This document shows, piece by piece, positions 20,590-30,654 of a stretch of DNA of 64,000 nt. Location: the NCBI GenBank assembly GCA_018136815.1, contig CM030931.1, positions 567,511 to 631,510 on the forward strand, given 5' to 3'. Both the position numbers and the translations under genes were made by a program. The DNA comes from Isochrysis galbana (taxonomy: Eukaryota; Haptophyta; Isochrysidales; Isochrysidaceae). The notes beneath the pieces were generated by a model, which was given only the letters and a program-made list of their open reading frames with translations, was not told the origin of the DNA and did no database searches. Position 1 is the first letter of the stretch, and each line of letters starts with the position of its first letter.

Positions 20590-21545
20590 CGCGGGGGGGG
20601 GGGGGGGGGGGAGGGGGGGGGGCTCTCCTTCTTTTTCTTCTCTCCCTCTCTCTCCCCTCTGCTACCTTTGTCCTGCGTGGCGCAGCACCCTCCCCCCCTT
20701 CTCTCTCCTTTCAGTCTCCTCTCTCCCTCTTCTCTCTTTCTCTCCCCCTCGCCGCCCCGCCCCAACCCCCGGGGAGACCATGATCTCCCCACTGGAACAG
20801 ATATTCCTACCAAGGATAAGCACTTCCTTTCTTTCCTAAGTGCTCTCACATATGAGAACCGCGTGTGTCCCCCCCCCTCCCCCCGGCGGAAGAAGGAGAT
20901 AATAAGGGGAAGCTAAAGGGGAGAGAGAGGAGGTGGGGAGGAGGTGTGAACCGCACGCCGTATTAGAGAGGGGGCTCTGCTACTGGGAAAGAGAACGAAC
21001 GACTTGAGGGAAAGAAGGAGAACGAGAGAAAGGAGAAGGAGATTTGTGGAGAGAGAAGGGAGAAGGGAGAAGGAGGGATGAGAGAAAAGAAGGAAGGGCG
21101 CCATGAGAAGACACGAGAAAGGGGGGGGGGGAGGGGAAGGGAGGGAGGGAGGCAAGAGGGGGTGTGGGAGAGAGAAGAAACCTGCAGAGGAGGAGGAATA
21201 GAGCGGCGGGAGAGAGGGAGGGAGGAGGAGGAGAGGGAGGATCGGACTTTGCCGCGCCACACGAGCAACAACAAGGCGCTGGCTGCCTCGGCCCCCCGCG
21301 TGTCACGCCTCGTTCTCTTCTCTCTCCGCTCCTCTTTTATCCTTTGCGCCTTAGTCTCTCTCCTCCCGCCCTCACGGCCTTGCCCTCCCTTCCCCTCCCC
21401 CTCCCCCCGCCCTTCCCTCGCGTGCCGGCCGCCTTGCAGCCCGGCCGCCTCCCGCCTCCCGCCCTCCCCAACCCTCCCCTCCTTCCCCCACCCCACACCT
21501 CCCTACTCTTTCCCACCCTCCCTGCCGGACGAGGCACTCGCGCGG
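20590..21545. repeat. Poly-G, polypyrimidine and polypurine tracts
   Basis: A poly-G run at 20591-20625 is followed by pyrimidine-rich sequence, then purine-rich sequence (about 20915-21240), then again C/T-rich sequence up to 21540. Similar pyrimidine-rich leaders precede the CoA-transferase and DAP3 genes in this window, so the last part could be a 5' leader. The simple composition explains all long open frames here. Confidence 0.7.
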
Positions 21546-21908
21546 ATGAGGCTGACAGGCGTCTATGGTGTCCCTGCTGCACTGCTGCTCTCGCACTCGC
21601 GGGGAGAGCGAGAGACCCACAGATGGCCTCGCACGGTGCTGCTCTCTCCTGGCCATGAGAGCGCTCCGGCAGAGCCAGCCTGCCACGCGGCGCCCATCTC
21701 GCTGTGCACTACGTATGAAGAGCTCAGGCGGTACGACGCATCGCCCATCGACTCAGACTGCTCCTCACGCTCCGAGGGATGGGACTACCCACTCGCAGAC
21801 GCCGACCTCAGCGGGACGGACGAGCAGATGCCAATCGCTTCAGGAGAGAACCTGCCTCCTTGTTGGGCGAAGATGAATGCGTTCAGAGGAGAACCGCCGC
21901 TTCCATGA
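21546..21908 (+). CDS. Hypothetical protein, 120 residues
   Basis: ATG 21546 opens MRLTGVYGVPAALLLSHSRG after a pyrimidine-rich leader. The later part (TTYEELRRYDASPIDSDCSS and WDYPLADADLSGTDEQMP) is acidic and protein-like rather than low-complexity. I recognise no family. Support is only composition and the leader, so it may be a chance frame or a gene fragment. Confidence 0.3.
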   Translation: MRLTGVYGVPAALLLSHSRGERETHRWPRTVLLSPGHESAPAEPACHAAPISLCTTYEELRRYDASPIDSDCSSRSEGWDYPLADADLSGTDEQMPIASGENLPPCWAKMNAFRGEPPLP

Positions 21909-22884
21909 AATTTGCCATCCCAACAGCACTGTGCTCACGCATCTACTAGGAGGACGAGGTCCGTGGAGGATAGGTTCTACACGACGGGTCAATACTTGCA
22001 TTCGTACACAATCGCCGGAGAGTTCCGCCCAGCATGTGTAGCCGGACAATCGACTCCCCTCACTTTCTCTCGCTTAGGGTACGCGCGGGCTGAATCAGAG
22101 CTTGTGCGTCCACGATCATCAAGTTAGCGCAGAGCGCTAACCGAACTTGTGCTGACCAAAGGTTAGCCAGCAGCTATAGCGCATGTGAGACAACATGGTG
22201 ACATACTTCAGGTGTGACTAGGTGTGGTGTAGTCCAGCTTGCATGCATGCGCATGGTGCAGAGGGTGTGGAGCAAGTTATGATTGCACAGGGCCATGAGA
22301 CGCCCTCGGGCAGAGGTCCCTTTCGACGGACGGACGGACCATCAATGCTCACCGAGTTCGATGTCCCTTACTTCACTGCCCATACGCATGCATCATGACA
22401 GTTTAGCTCTTGTATTCGAGCGTGAGTGGGGCACGGCTCTGCTTCTGGTCACAACTTGCGACTTCTACGACGGCCGGTTTGTAGCTCTTCTGCGTGACAT
22501 CAATGTTGTGTGTGATGTTGTGCGTTGTGTGTGAGCATCGCATGCATTAGCAGTATGCGCGAATAAGAGGGCCTTGAAAGTCCGCTTACCGCTTACTGAA
22601 ATAACTCAACAAAACGAGAGTTAGTGCCGTTACTGCCACTAGCCTTGCATCAACCTGCCAAGCCAGATACACACGACCGCTCTGAAACACGAGGCACCAG
22701 ACGCTAAGTAAAAGTTAAAAAACGTGTTGATATTCTCGCCACGCATGTCACGCGCGCATGTGGCCCTGGGGTAACTATCTAAGTTCTATGCTGAAGCCAC
22801 GACCGTTTCCTATCTATCTCTTCCCCCTCAGCCTGCCTTGCGGCCACTCCCCCCGTGCGCTACTTAGGGGCTCGGATTGTCAAC
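21909..22884. other. Intergenic, one partial repeat
   Basis: At 22609-22650 the words gttagtgccgttactgccac and tagcct match the left half of the sequence that received the hAT insertion at 12647 (gttagtaccactactcccac). Nothing else is recognised. Confidence 0.35.
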
Positions 22885-23175
22885 CTGCTTTTATAAGTGG
22901 GGGTCAATGGGGGCGGCCCTCGCGGCCCCCCGCGCGCTCTCTCTCCATCGCGGACACCCCCCGGGGTGGGCCCGTACAATCAACCCCAGCCCCTGCCCTC
23001 TAGCACGGGCTGGGCAATCAACACTCTGGCCCAGACCCCTAGACCCCAGAGGGCGCGGGCCGTGACTCGCACTCCCACGCCCAGCATGGGCCTGCCGGCC
23101 TGCCCTTGAGCGCTGACTTCCCGACTCCCGACTCCCCCCCCATCCCTGGTCGCCCGTGCGTAGGCAGGTCTGTGG
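22885..23175 (-). repeat. R4-related repeat, 3' part, truncated
   Basis: From the left (its 3' end) it reads tttataagtgggggtcaatg, then ctctctccatcgcggacacc and ccggggtgggcccgtacaat. The same order starts at 32512. It is related to R4 by the shared layout ATGGGGGC...GCCCCC followed by CTCTCTCCA. The copy stops after the catccctggtcgcc word. Confidence 0.65.
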
Positions 23176-23231
23176 AGAGTGGGCTTCAGTGGAGTGTGAG
23201 CTGTGGCTGTGTGTAGGGCCAGGTCAGAGTT

Positions 23232-23325
23232 TCGCGCCGGACCCCCCAAAGTTTCGCGTGAAAGTTTCGCAAAAGTTGCTCACCGGCTAGCCAAGTTTCA
23301 CAAAAGTTTCGCGTAGTTTCTTCGG
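23232..23325. repeat. Clustered AAGTTTCGC motif array
   Basis: The words agtttcgc, aagtttcgc and aaagtttcac recur at least six times in about 90 bp, another short-motif cluster of the kind found inside the hAT ends at 12.7 and 14.2 kb. No terminal repeat could be seen. Confidence 0.5.
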
Positions 23326-24102
23326 ATTACGGGTCATTGGTTGTAGCGGTGGACTGGTGGACTGGCCTCGGGAGGTCGCTCCTCGGGGCGGGACGACATG
23401 GAGGGCAAGGGGTCAGACTGGACACGGAGCGCGCGCAGACCAGAGACTGCACAAAAGACAAAAGGAGAAGACGCGGGAACGGGGGGACGCGTAAGGAAAC
23501 GAGGGCAGGAACAAACGTGACCGAGGCGGGAGGCGGGAGGGGGAAATGAACGGGGGAGGAGAACGCGGAAGGAAGGAAAGGGGGGGGCGCGGCGGTCTCC
23601 GAGGGGAACGTGAGGGACAGGGGGGAATAGGAAACAAGGAAGGGGCCGCGAAGACATGAAGGGAGGGGAAGGAAGGGATGCGGGACCCGCGGGAATGAAC
23701 ACTGGGGGGTATCGAGAGGGAGATGGGAGCCGACGAAACGGGGTGGGCCGGCGAGAGGAGGCAACCTAAAGATAGAACGGGCACCGAGAAGGGAGAGGGA
23801 GCCGGCGGAGAGGGGCGGGTCGGCGAAGGTGGGCCCGCGACCTAAAATTAGGACGAGGCGGGCATGTTGTTCCCCCCCCTACCCGCAACACCCCCCCCAC
23901 TGCGAGACCGAGAGGAGACGGGGAAGGCGCGAGCAGTGCAGAAAGAGAGGGGAGGTGGACGGCGCGGTCGGCGGGAGGACGGACGGGCACGCTGGCGGCT
24001 TCGGGCGAGGCGGGCGGAGGGGCGGCGGGGCGCGCGCCACTCAGGGGGGAGAGGAGGAGGATGCCGGTGGCGCGGGGGCGTCGGGAGCCGGCGAGGGGGC
24101 CG
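23326..24102. other. Purine-rich region without a gene
   Basis: G/A-rich on the plus strand with no recognisable protein. The sentence ggagagggagccggcggaga at 23790 is typical. Frames read on the minus strand are Pro/Ser/Arg-rich and unconvincing. Confidence 0.35.
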
Positions 24103-24815
24103 TGTGTGGCGCCGACAACTACGCTAACGTCACCCGGCCGAATGGGCTGGAGTGCCCAACTTTCGAACGCGACCGGGCGCGCTTGGTGCGAAGAGGCTCG
24201 GGCTGGACGGCCAAGAAGTATATTAAGAGTCTGCGCTGCCCCGGCGTCAACGAGTCCGCGAACGCGATGCACTTGGCGACCGTTCGGTAGATGGCACAGG
24301 AAGTCCTGCGGAAGCAGCGCAGCGCGCCAAGAGGGCTGTATGGCAATGCTCGCCACGATTCCCGAGCGCGCGGGTGGGTAGTCTGCGGGGTTGGGAGGAA
24401 GCGTACCGATAGTGTGGATGGAATTCTGCGCGTAGGAGCGCGTAGGCAAGCCGGTGTCATCCTCCTTAGGTTGGGGTTGGAAGTGATGTGGGGTGGGGCT
24501 GGCGGCCATGCATCGTGGGCAGGTGAAGCAGAAATCGGCCGAGTGAGGTGGCACGAAACGCCGGTGAGACAGCCGTCTGGTGTCCCCGGACCATTCAGTC
24601 CGAACACCATCGACAAGGGGGGGCTGACCGCCGCCGTGCTCTCGCTGGAGCGCGGCGAAGGTCGGCCTGTCAGGCGGGTCGGTCGCCATCGCTCTGCCTC
24701 GGATTCGGATTAGAGCGGGGAGAGAGACGAGGGGAAATCTTCCCCCGGTCCGAAGATAAAAAAATGTGGGCCTCCGGATCAACAAGAGTTTTTTTTAACC
24801 CACTCTCCCCCACCT
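24103..24815 (-). repeat. Dispersed repeat R3 with one 205-bp unit fragment, copy 2
   Basis: 24103-24190 matches one unit of the 205-bp array. The remainder to 24815 matches 9190-9830 and ends in ttaacccactctcccccacc-like sequence. The unit lies next to R3 as in copy 1, so the two were probably part of one element. The junction differs by a short insertion near 24190-24230. Confidence 0.75.
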
Positions 24816-24867
24816 CTAGGGTCACCCGTGGCCATCTTGTCCGAGCCCCAGCAAAAATGGTGGGCTG

Positions 24868-25062
24868 ACCTCCGACGCACTCTCGCTGGAGCGCGGCGAA
24901 GGTCGGCCTGTCCCAGCGGGTCGGTCGCCATGGCTCCGCTCCCACTTCGGATTGCGCGGGGGGAGAGGTAGGGGAAAACTTCCCCCTGTCCCGCGAAAAA
25001 AATATTCTGACCCCATGATGGAGTGATTTTTTTTCACCCAGGCTCCCTCACCTCTACCCTTT
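24868..25062 (-). repeat. R3 end module, second tandem copy
   Basis: The module ctctcgctggagcgcggcga through ggtcggtcgccat, a purine-rich block, a run of A and tttcacccaggctccctcac repeats the end of the R3 copy just upstream, with more divergence. Two end modules in the same orientation suggest a nested or tandem insertion. Confidence 0.6.
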
Positions 25063-25450
25063 GGCTCAATGATATAGTCCAAGCTCCAGAGGCACAACTG
25101 GCCGAGCTAAGAAGTATAGCTCAGGAGGACGGCGTGACTTCGAAGACCACAAGGAGCAAGAGGAGTGTCGCTTCTCATAGAGCGGTGAGGCCGACATCGC
25201 CACGCAGCAATGACTCAGCTTCGCATTGGATCCATCCACGCGCGGAATCATCCTCGCGAAATGGAACTTCACAGCTTGCTGCAAAGAAAGCTCGTTTGTG
25301 GCTCTCGTCTAATGGGGGTCAAACTCGCAACGCAAGGAACATTGCTTTACACTGGCTGCCGAGACTGGGTGCGACGTCAAATGGCCAGGGTTTCGGCGTG
25401 TACGGCGTATATTCTGGGATTCACGCTGTAATTTCGGCTATCTCGTGAGA
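25063..25450 (+). other. Exon-like open frame, unrecognised
   Basis: The frame reading AELRSIAQEDGVTSKTTRSK through AKKARLWLSSNGGQTRNARN is Ser/Arg/Lys-rich with protein-like composition, but it has no clear start of its own and no splice partner that I could identify. It follows an R3 end directly. It may be a gene piece or chance. Confidence 0.2.
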
Positions 25451-25621
25451 GGAGGGGCGCACGGTCAGATAGCAAGTCGGTGTACGAGTAGACGTCCGTT
25501 AAGAGTAGGCGACCCAGTATAGTGCACCACAATTTGCAAGCCGTGCACAAAGGGCGTATAGCGGGCCGCGTGGTGCTCGGCGCATGCTTGGCATTTGTCG
25601 CTGACAAATGGCACTTCGTGC

Positions 25622-27853
25622 TCATGGCTGCGACATGGGAAGGGGTTGCGTCACACTCTCCATTAGAGAAGAATCGGGCTCGCCGGAGTCAAGGCCTATC
25701 GGCAATGCATCCGACGGGCTAGTATTCATCGACGCAGCATGAGAAAGCAGGTGCAAGAATCGGCTAAGCATCTCGTGTGATGGATTCGTCGTGGGGAGAG
25801 TGACTGGCGAATGAATGGCCCCTGGTGTCGTGGATGGCGTTTCCGAATGTGGGGATGCGGTGGGTTGGCCCATGCCATGGTGCACGAATGCGGCCAACGT
25901 CGCGGCGCCCATTGCAGACGTCGACTCCGGGCTGAGTTCTGAGGCCGTCATGTATTCTCCCGTCCCGGATTCCTCTGCCATCTCGTCTACGGAATCGTCG
26001 TCGGCACTAGGTTCACCCTCATCGGACTCGTCCTCGTTAGGCTCGCCCTCATCGGAGTCGTCCTCGCTAGGCTCATCCGCGTTGTGAAACGTGGATGTAC
26101 CACCATTGCTTGTGAGAGCCGCCAAGCTCAGAGTGGCGGCTTCAAGCGAGCGAGGCCACGACCCGCGAGGCGATGAAGCCGCTTGAAAGGGCAGATACGC
26201 ATCAAAATCGAGGTGGGGTAAGATGCCCTCGGTCCACAACTCCTTGGGTAAGTAAGCCAGCAAGCTGTTGCCTCGACCATTGAGCATGAGCACGGCACGA
26301 ACGGCCGCACGATGGGCGTGAGGGAATCTCGAGTGCGTCTTTGGGCACCATTGCGGCGCTTTGAGTGCCAACATGCTCTGTGAATGAGAAGAGGCTGAAC
26401 CGCGCCTCGTTGGGGCAGCGTTTTCGGTGTCGCAAGCTGCCGGGGCAAAGAACGCCGACCGTTTCGGGGGCGAAATCAGTGGGGTGAACTGAACCGCGAG
26501 AATGGGTCGAATGGCGAACGCTTCTTCGGATGTTCGCCGGGCTTGAATCAGCTGTTGTGAGCCGTCCGGCCAGGAGATCGGACCGACCAAGATCCCGCCG
26601 ACCTGCCGTGGCAGGAAGACGTGTCATGACCTTAGCACACAAGTGAGGGCCGAGAGCACTGGTGTCGCGGAATGCGCTTAAGGATATATCGCCATGGTGG
26701 CTCGCTGGACAGGCAAAGCCGTCGCTTTACTGCTACGACTTCCACATGCCGGCCCTTACACCGCACCTGGAGCAGAGCGAGTATGGATGCCGTGATGACA
26801 ACCGTCGCCCCGGCTCCAATGTAGATGCGAGCATACCTGACAGAGGGAGGAGTGGATTGGCTGCGGAGCGGGAGCGGCACTCCCTGCCGGTGTGCTTGTG
26901 CATTCGTGGCAGCGTGTAGCCCTTGGTCCATCGCGCATCATTGCCGCCCACTCGCTGACCTCATTGATTGGGCGAGGTCGAGGAGAAAGCACGAGTGGTG
27001 GAAGATCTCGATGTGATCGAAGCCAAATCCTTTGAGATTTGAGCGCGAGAGGTCAACCAGAGACGGGTTTATCTCGACGCCGTGATGGACAGGCTCGTCG
27101 CCCAAGATGTGCGATGCAATCGCTGAAAGGTCTGTCCCAGAATGGCAAGGGCATTCAGGAGACTCGCGTTGCTCGTGGGTAGCATTGAAATCAAGGCGGC
27201 TTGCGGTGATGATTGATCACGCCCGACAGACACGCTGCTTAGGGCCGAGCACTGGGCAAGGGGGTCAAAGGGGCATCGCACATCCGGAACCGGATCCAAT
27301 GTTGAGGAAGGAAAGACCCTTCTTCAAATTGAGCGCCTCGAGCGCGGTAGCATAGATGCCCGGAGCAGAGAGGTGAACCCCCGCAACACGGAGCGGCATG
27401 TCGATGTATGCTGCGCAACGGCAAAGAAAGGGTGATGATTAATTCGGTGCTTGGGATCGCTCCATCCGAAACTTGTGCGCAGCAGAATGCAGCGAAGGGT
27501 GAGAGAGCCCCCGTCCGTAGACGAGACCGGCTCCCGCGGATGCTCGACTGCCACCAACGGTGCAAGCTTCTCACGCGTCGGCATCGTCGGCGCGCTCGCT
27601 GCTTTGTCCGCTGGCCATGAATGCTCGAGGTCGCTCGCCTTGGGGGAAGGGGGGAGGGGGGGGGGGGGGGGGCGAAATGCGCCTCACCTGCTCCGGAGTC
27701 ATCGTCTCTGATGAAGAACCCACGGTCCACTGCGAGGAAGGCCTGCTTGAGCGATGGGGAGCGGAGGGCACCAGTCCTCTCGAGACGAGAGACCATCGCT
27801 TGATTGTGGGGAGACATCTGGCGGACGACTCGGGCTTGACCAACGCGTGCCAC
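25622..27853 (-). CDS. PCMTD-like protein-L-isoaspartate O-methyltransferase domain protein with F-box-like tail
   Basis: Five minus-strand exons: 27853-27688, 27410-27282, 27131-26960, 26836-26767 and 26602-25622. All introns are GT-AG, phases agree, and the product is 505 residues. The N-terminal half is a PIMT fold: NQAMVSRLERTGALRSPSLK, PLRVAGVHLSAPGIYATALE, the SAM motif LNIGSGSGY (91-99), GVEINPSLVDLSRSNL, RIYIGAGA, and VGGILVGPISW followed by ILAVQFTPLI. PIMT repairs isoaspartyl residues; PCMTD proteins keep the fold and add a ubiquitin-ligase-adaptor tail. Here residues about 260-312 (WCPKTHSRFPHAHRAAVRAV and LPKELWTEGILPHLDF) form an F-box-like domain of the kind common in algal proteomes. 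An acidic Glu/Asp/Ser tract (about 343-372) and a Ser/Pro/Thr-rich end follow. The join GSGSG-Y across intron 2 restores a perfect motif I, which supports the model strongly. Confidence 0.9.
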
Positions 27854-27861
27854 TTCAACCT

Positions 27862-27908
27862 CTCTCTCTCTCTCCCTCTCCCTCTCCCTCTCTCTCTCTC
27901 TCTCTCCC

Positions 27909-27962
<54 letters not shown>

Positions 27963-27998
27963 TCTCTCTCCCTCTCTCTCTCCCTCTCCCTCTCCCGC
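27862..27998. repeat. (CT)n / CCCTCT microsatellite at the 5' edge of the PCMTD-like gene
   Basis: The segment is almost pure CT dinucleotides with interspersed ccctct, directly upstream of the gene start at 27853 on the coding (minus) strand, where it reads as GA repeats. Confidence 0.9.
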
Positions 27999-28244
27999 TC
28001 GCGCTATTTCTTTCCTTTCTCTTCTTCATCTTTCCCCTAGAGAGAGAGTAGAGTAGCTCTCTTTGTGTTTCTCTCTCTGTCCCTCTCTGCCTCGCTCCCC
28101 CCCACCCCCCCGTCCGCCTCTCCCGTCCGCTGTCCCCTTCCCTCTCCTTCCCTCCTCTCTTCTCTCTCTCTCTCTGGTGAGAAGGGACCTTGGGAATGAG
28201 ATCGCGATGTGAGTGAGAAGAGTAGAGGCCGGAGGCCTCTCGAG

Positions 28245-28342
28245 AAGAAGAGGGAGGAATCGCCGTCCGTCCGGGGCACAAAAGAAAGAAACAGAGAGAG
28301 AGAGAGAGAGAGAGAGGGAGAGGAGAGAGAGAGAGAGGGAGG

Positions 28343-28380
<38 letters not shown>

Positions 28381-29225
28381 AGCGGGCGAGAGTGACCCGT
28401 CCACTTCAGCATCATGGTCTCTTTCCCATCTTCTGGCTTCAAAACTCTCGTACTCAAGGGGGACGGCCCTCTCTCTCTCTGATGGCCAGAACGTGACGAG
28501 AAGAGGCCTCCTCAGCAGGCGTCCCCCCCTCCCCCCACTCTCTCTCAACCTCCCACTACTACAAAATGTGCTCCACCTTTCATCCTCCTCCTGCTCCTCG
28601 CAGAGAACTCCAACACCCCCCTCTCCCTCTCTCTCTCTCTCCCCTGGCTGCATCCCATCTCTTCCCATCGGGAAGAGGAGGGGCCGCCGGGGGGGGGGGC
28701 GGGAGGGGGGGCGGGGGGGGGCCGAGTGGACGGCCCTCATGGCGGGAGAGGGCGGGAGTTCGCCGCGGGGGGGGGGCGGCGGCGGCGGGGGGGGGGGGGG
28801 GGGAAGGGGAGTCGGTCCCCCGCGAGAGGACGAAAGGAAGCGCCCGCCCTCCCCCCCCCCCCCCCCCAGAGAGACCCGCTCCACCTCCTCCTCCACAAAT
28901 AAGAGAGGGAGACCGCTTCTTCTACTGCTCCCCCCCCCCTCTCCCGCAGGCGCGACTAGAGGAGCCCAGGGCGGCAGGCTGAGAGGGGCTCCTCTCTCTC
29001 GCCTTTCCCTGCCTCTTCCTCTCGCTCCTCGGGAGAGGGAGAGAGAGAGAGGGAAGCCGCCGCCGCCCCCCCCCCCCCCCCCCACACACACACACTCGCC
29101 CGCTGCTCTCTCTCTCTCTCTCTCTCTCTCTCCTTCCCTCTCTCTCTCTCTCCCTCTCCCTCTCTCTCTCTCTCTCTCTGTTTCTTTCTTTTGTGCCCCG
29201 GACGGACGGCGATTCCTCCCTCTCA
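28245..29225. repeat. Long inverted repeat enclosing simple sequence
   Basis: The block gaggaatcgccgtccgtccg then gggcacaaaagaaagaaaca followed by GA repeats at 28245-28380 reappears as its reverse complement at about 29100-29225. Between them lie poly-G, poly-C and CT/GA tracts. Frames of 300 to 550 codons across the region consist of simple-repeat translations and are not genes. The inverted arms could be ends of a mobile element or a palindrome that expanded by GA/CT slippage. Confidence 0.7.
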
Positions 29226-29469
29226 CACGCAAGGGGGGGGGGGGGGGGGGGGGGGGGAAGGAGGGGGAGGAGGTTCGTCAGCCTCACGACTGCCCCGACG
29301 AGGGCCGAGAGGCGGCGAAAAGAGAGGGTGCCGTAGGAGTAGGGAGAGCCGCTCCCGCTCCCGCTCCATGTAGCCGCTCCACTCCTTCCTGTACGAGTAG
29401 GTGGTAAAAAAAATACGCGCGCGCACTCTTTTTTTTAGGGGGGTGAGTATGTAGTTGACGGGTGTGCAT

Positions 29470-29545
29470 TGTCGCGCGCCGTGAGTTGGGTGTGTTCGCG
29501 GCACAGCCGCGGGGTGCATTTCGTGGTTTCACATGGTTGAGCGCC
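29470..29545 (+). repeat. Short dispersed repeat, copy of 12412-12485
   Basis: It shares cgccgtgagttgggtgtgtt and cgcggcacagccgcggggtg with the copy upstream of the hAT element. It is followed by a small hairpin gcgccgcgtttacgcggcgc at 29552. Confidence 0.6.
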
Positions 29546-29677
29546 GCGTTTACGCGGCGCGAGCAAAATTTTCAGGGGTTTTGACAGTTTTCACTTTATG
29601 GGTCAAGGGAGTAGTAGGTAGTTGACTATGTTCAAACGGTCAAAAACGTTTGAGTTGAGTTCGCGTTCGACTATTTG

Positions 29678-29714
29678 TATACTCGCATCTACATTGGAGT
29701 CGGGGCGACGGTTG
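29678..29714 (+). pseudogene. Fragment copied from exon 4 of the PCMTD-like gene
   Basis: Thirty-five of 37 bases match exon 4 of the PCMTD-like gene (26836-26800, minus), including ctcgcatctacattggag and cggggcgacggttg. Similarity starts exactly at the first base of exon 4 and not in the intron before it. The copy is on the opposite strand, about 2.9 kb away. It is too short to encode anything. Confidence 0.7.
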
Positions 29715-29777
29715 AAACTACATTTCGCACTTGCACTTGGGAGAAAGAAAGAAAGTAAAGTATGAGAATACAGTATA

Positions 29778-30329
29778 AGGGTGCACCATTAAGAAACCAC
29801 CCCATTAAGGACGAAAGTATAAAGTATAGAAGCAAATTGGCGGCTGTCCATGAGCTGAGAAAGCTCTATGGCGCAAGAGCATCCCCGCCATAGATAAGAA
29901 ACTGGTGTGTAAGAAAATCCCTATGCGGTTGGTCCTATCGGCCTGTCGGGTACTGGTTGGCGATCGGCGATCACTGCTCACGACGGCTCGTCACTCATCT
30001 TCACGCTCGCCCTTGTTTTCTAAGTGCAAAAATTGGCAAAAACCTAGTTCTTCGCAACGTAAGCTCATCAGACAGCGAGGAAGAGAGGAGGTGGAAAGGT
30101 GATGAGAGGCGCCGCCATAGCAAGAAACTAGGGGACAACAAGCCCCGGTGGTCACCAGCACAAGAAAGCACAGCACACAGCACGCTAAGAAACCTCTATC
30201 CTCTATACATATTGTAGCTCTCGGCAAACCGCGCAAGAAACCCAGCGTAAGAAACTCCTACGGTCTCGCGGCCGAGCGCTAAGGAAAGTATAGAGGACAA
30301 AATTCTCGGATTTCTTAATGGTGCGCCCC
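29778..30329. mobile_element. MITE-like element of 552 bp with terminal inverted repeats and TA flanks
   Basis: The left end agggtgcaccattaagaaa is matched by the reverse complement of the right end (tttcttaatggtgcgcccc) with two mismatches. TA flanks both sides (29776-29777 and 30330-30331), as expected for Tc1/mariner-type insertion. Inside, the word aagaaac recurs at least five times (near 29895, 30120, 30187, 30231 and 30248), with the related aagaaaat near 29909. There is no transposase frame, so it would be non-autonomous. Confidence 0.65.
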
Positions 30330-30539
30330 TACTGTAGTACTGTAGTCCATAGTCCATGTTTAGGTGCGTCATGGTAAAAGATACTTCGTGGCCCGTTGGC
30401 AGTTGCTACAACCACCCCCTTCTTTCTTTGCGCCCCCATCCGATTGGGGTAGCTGTGCTTCAACCGCCAGGGGGGGGGGGGGGTCGTGGGAAAGCGGCAA
30501 GCGCCTCGCGGGTGTTGACATTCCTACGACTTTACTCTA

Positions 30540-30620
30540 CACTGGGACTTCCTACAAGACTATTCCTCGCCTCCTGGGTGTTGACTCTCCTTGTACTCTA
30601 GAGCTCTACTTTAGTTCATC
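30540..30620 (+). promoter_or_regulatory. Candidate promoter tract before the RuvX-like gene
   Basis: The words tttactctacac, ttgtactctagag and ctctactttagt occur within 110 bp of the ATG at 30655, similar to the TAGAGTA-rich tracts of other genes here. No TATA box is visible. Confidence 0.3.
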
Positions 30621-30654
30621 CAGGAGTGAACCAGATTCATCTTGTAGGCGGACG

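Noticed and set aside
25622-26590. Separate F-box-like protein at 25622-26590
   Set aside because: Its first residues (VGPISWPDGSQQ and ILAVQFTPLI) are the end of the methyltransferase domain, joined in phase to four upstream exons.
27571-29407. Very long open frames (553 codons minus, 304 codons plus) in the GA/CT region
   Set aside because: Their translations are Arg/Glu, Ser/Leu and Gly simple repeats with no domain, and the frames overlap exon 1 of a well-supported gene or inverted repeats.
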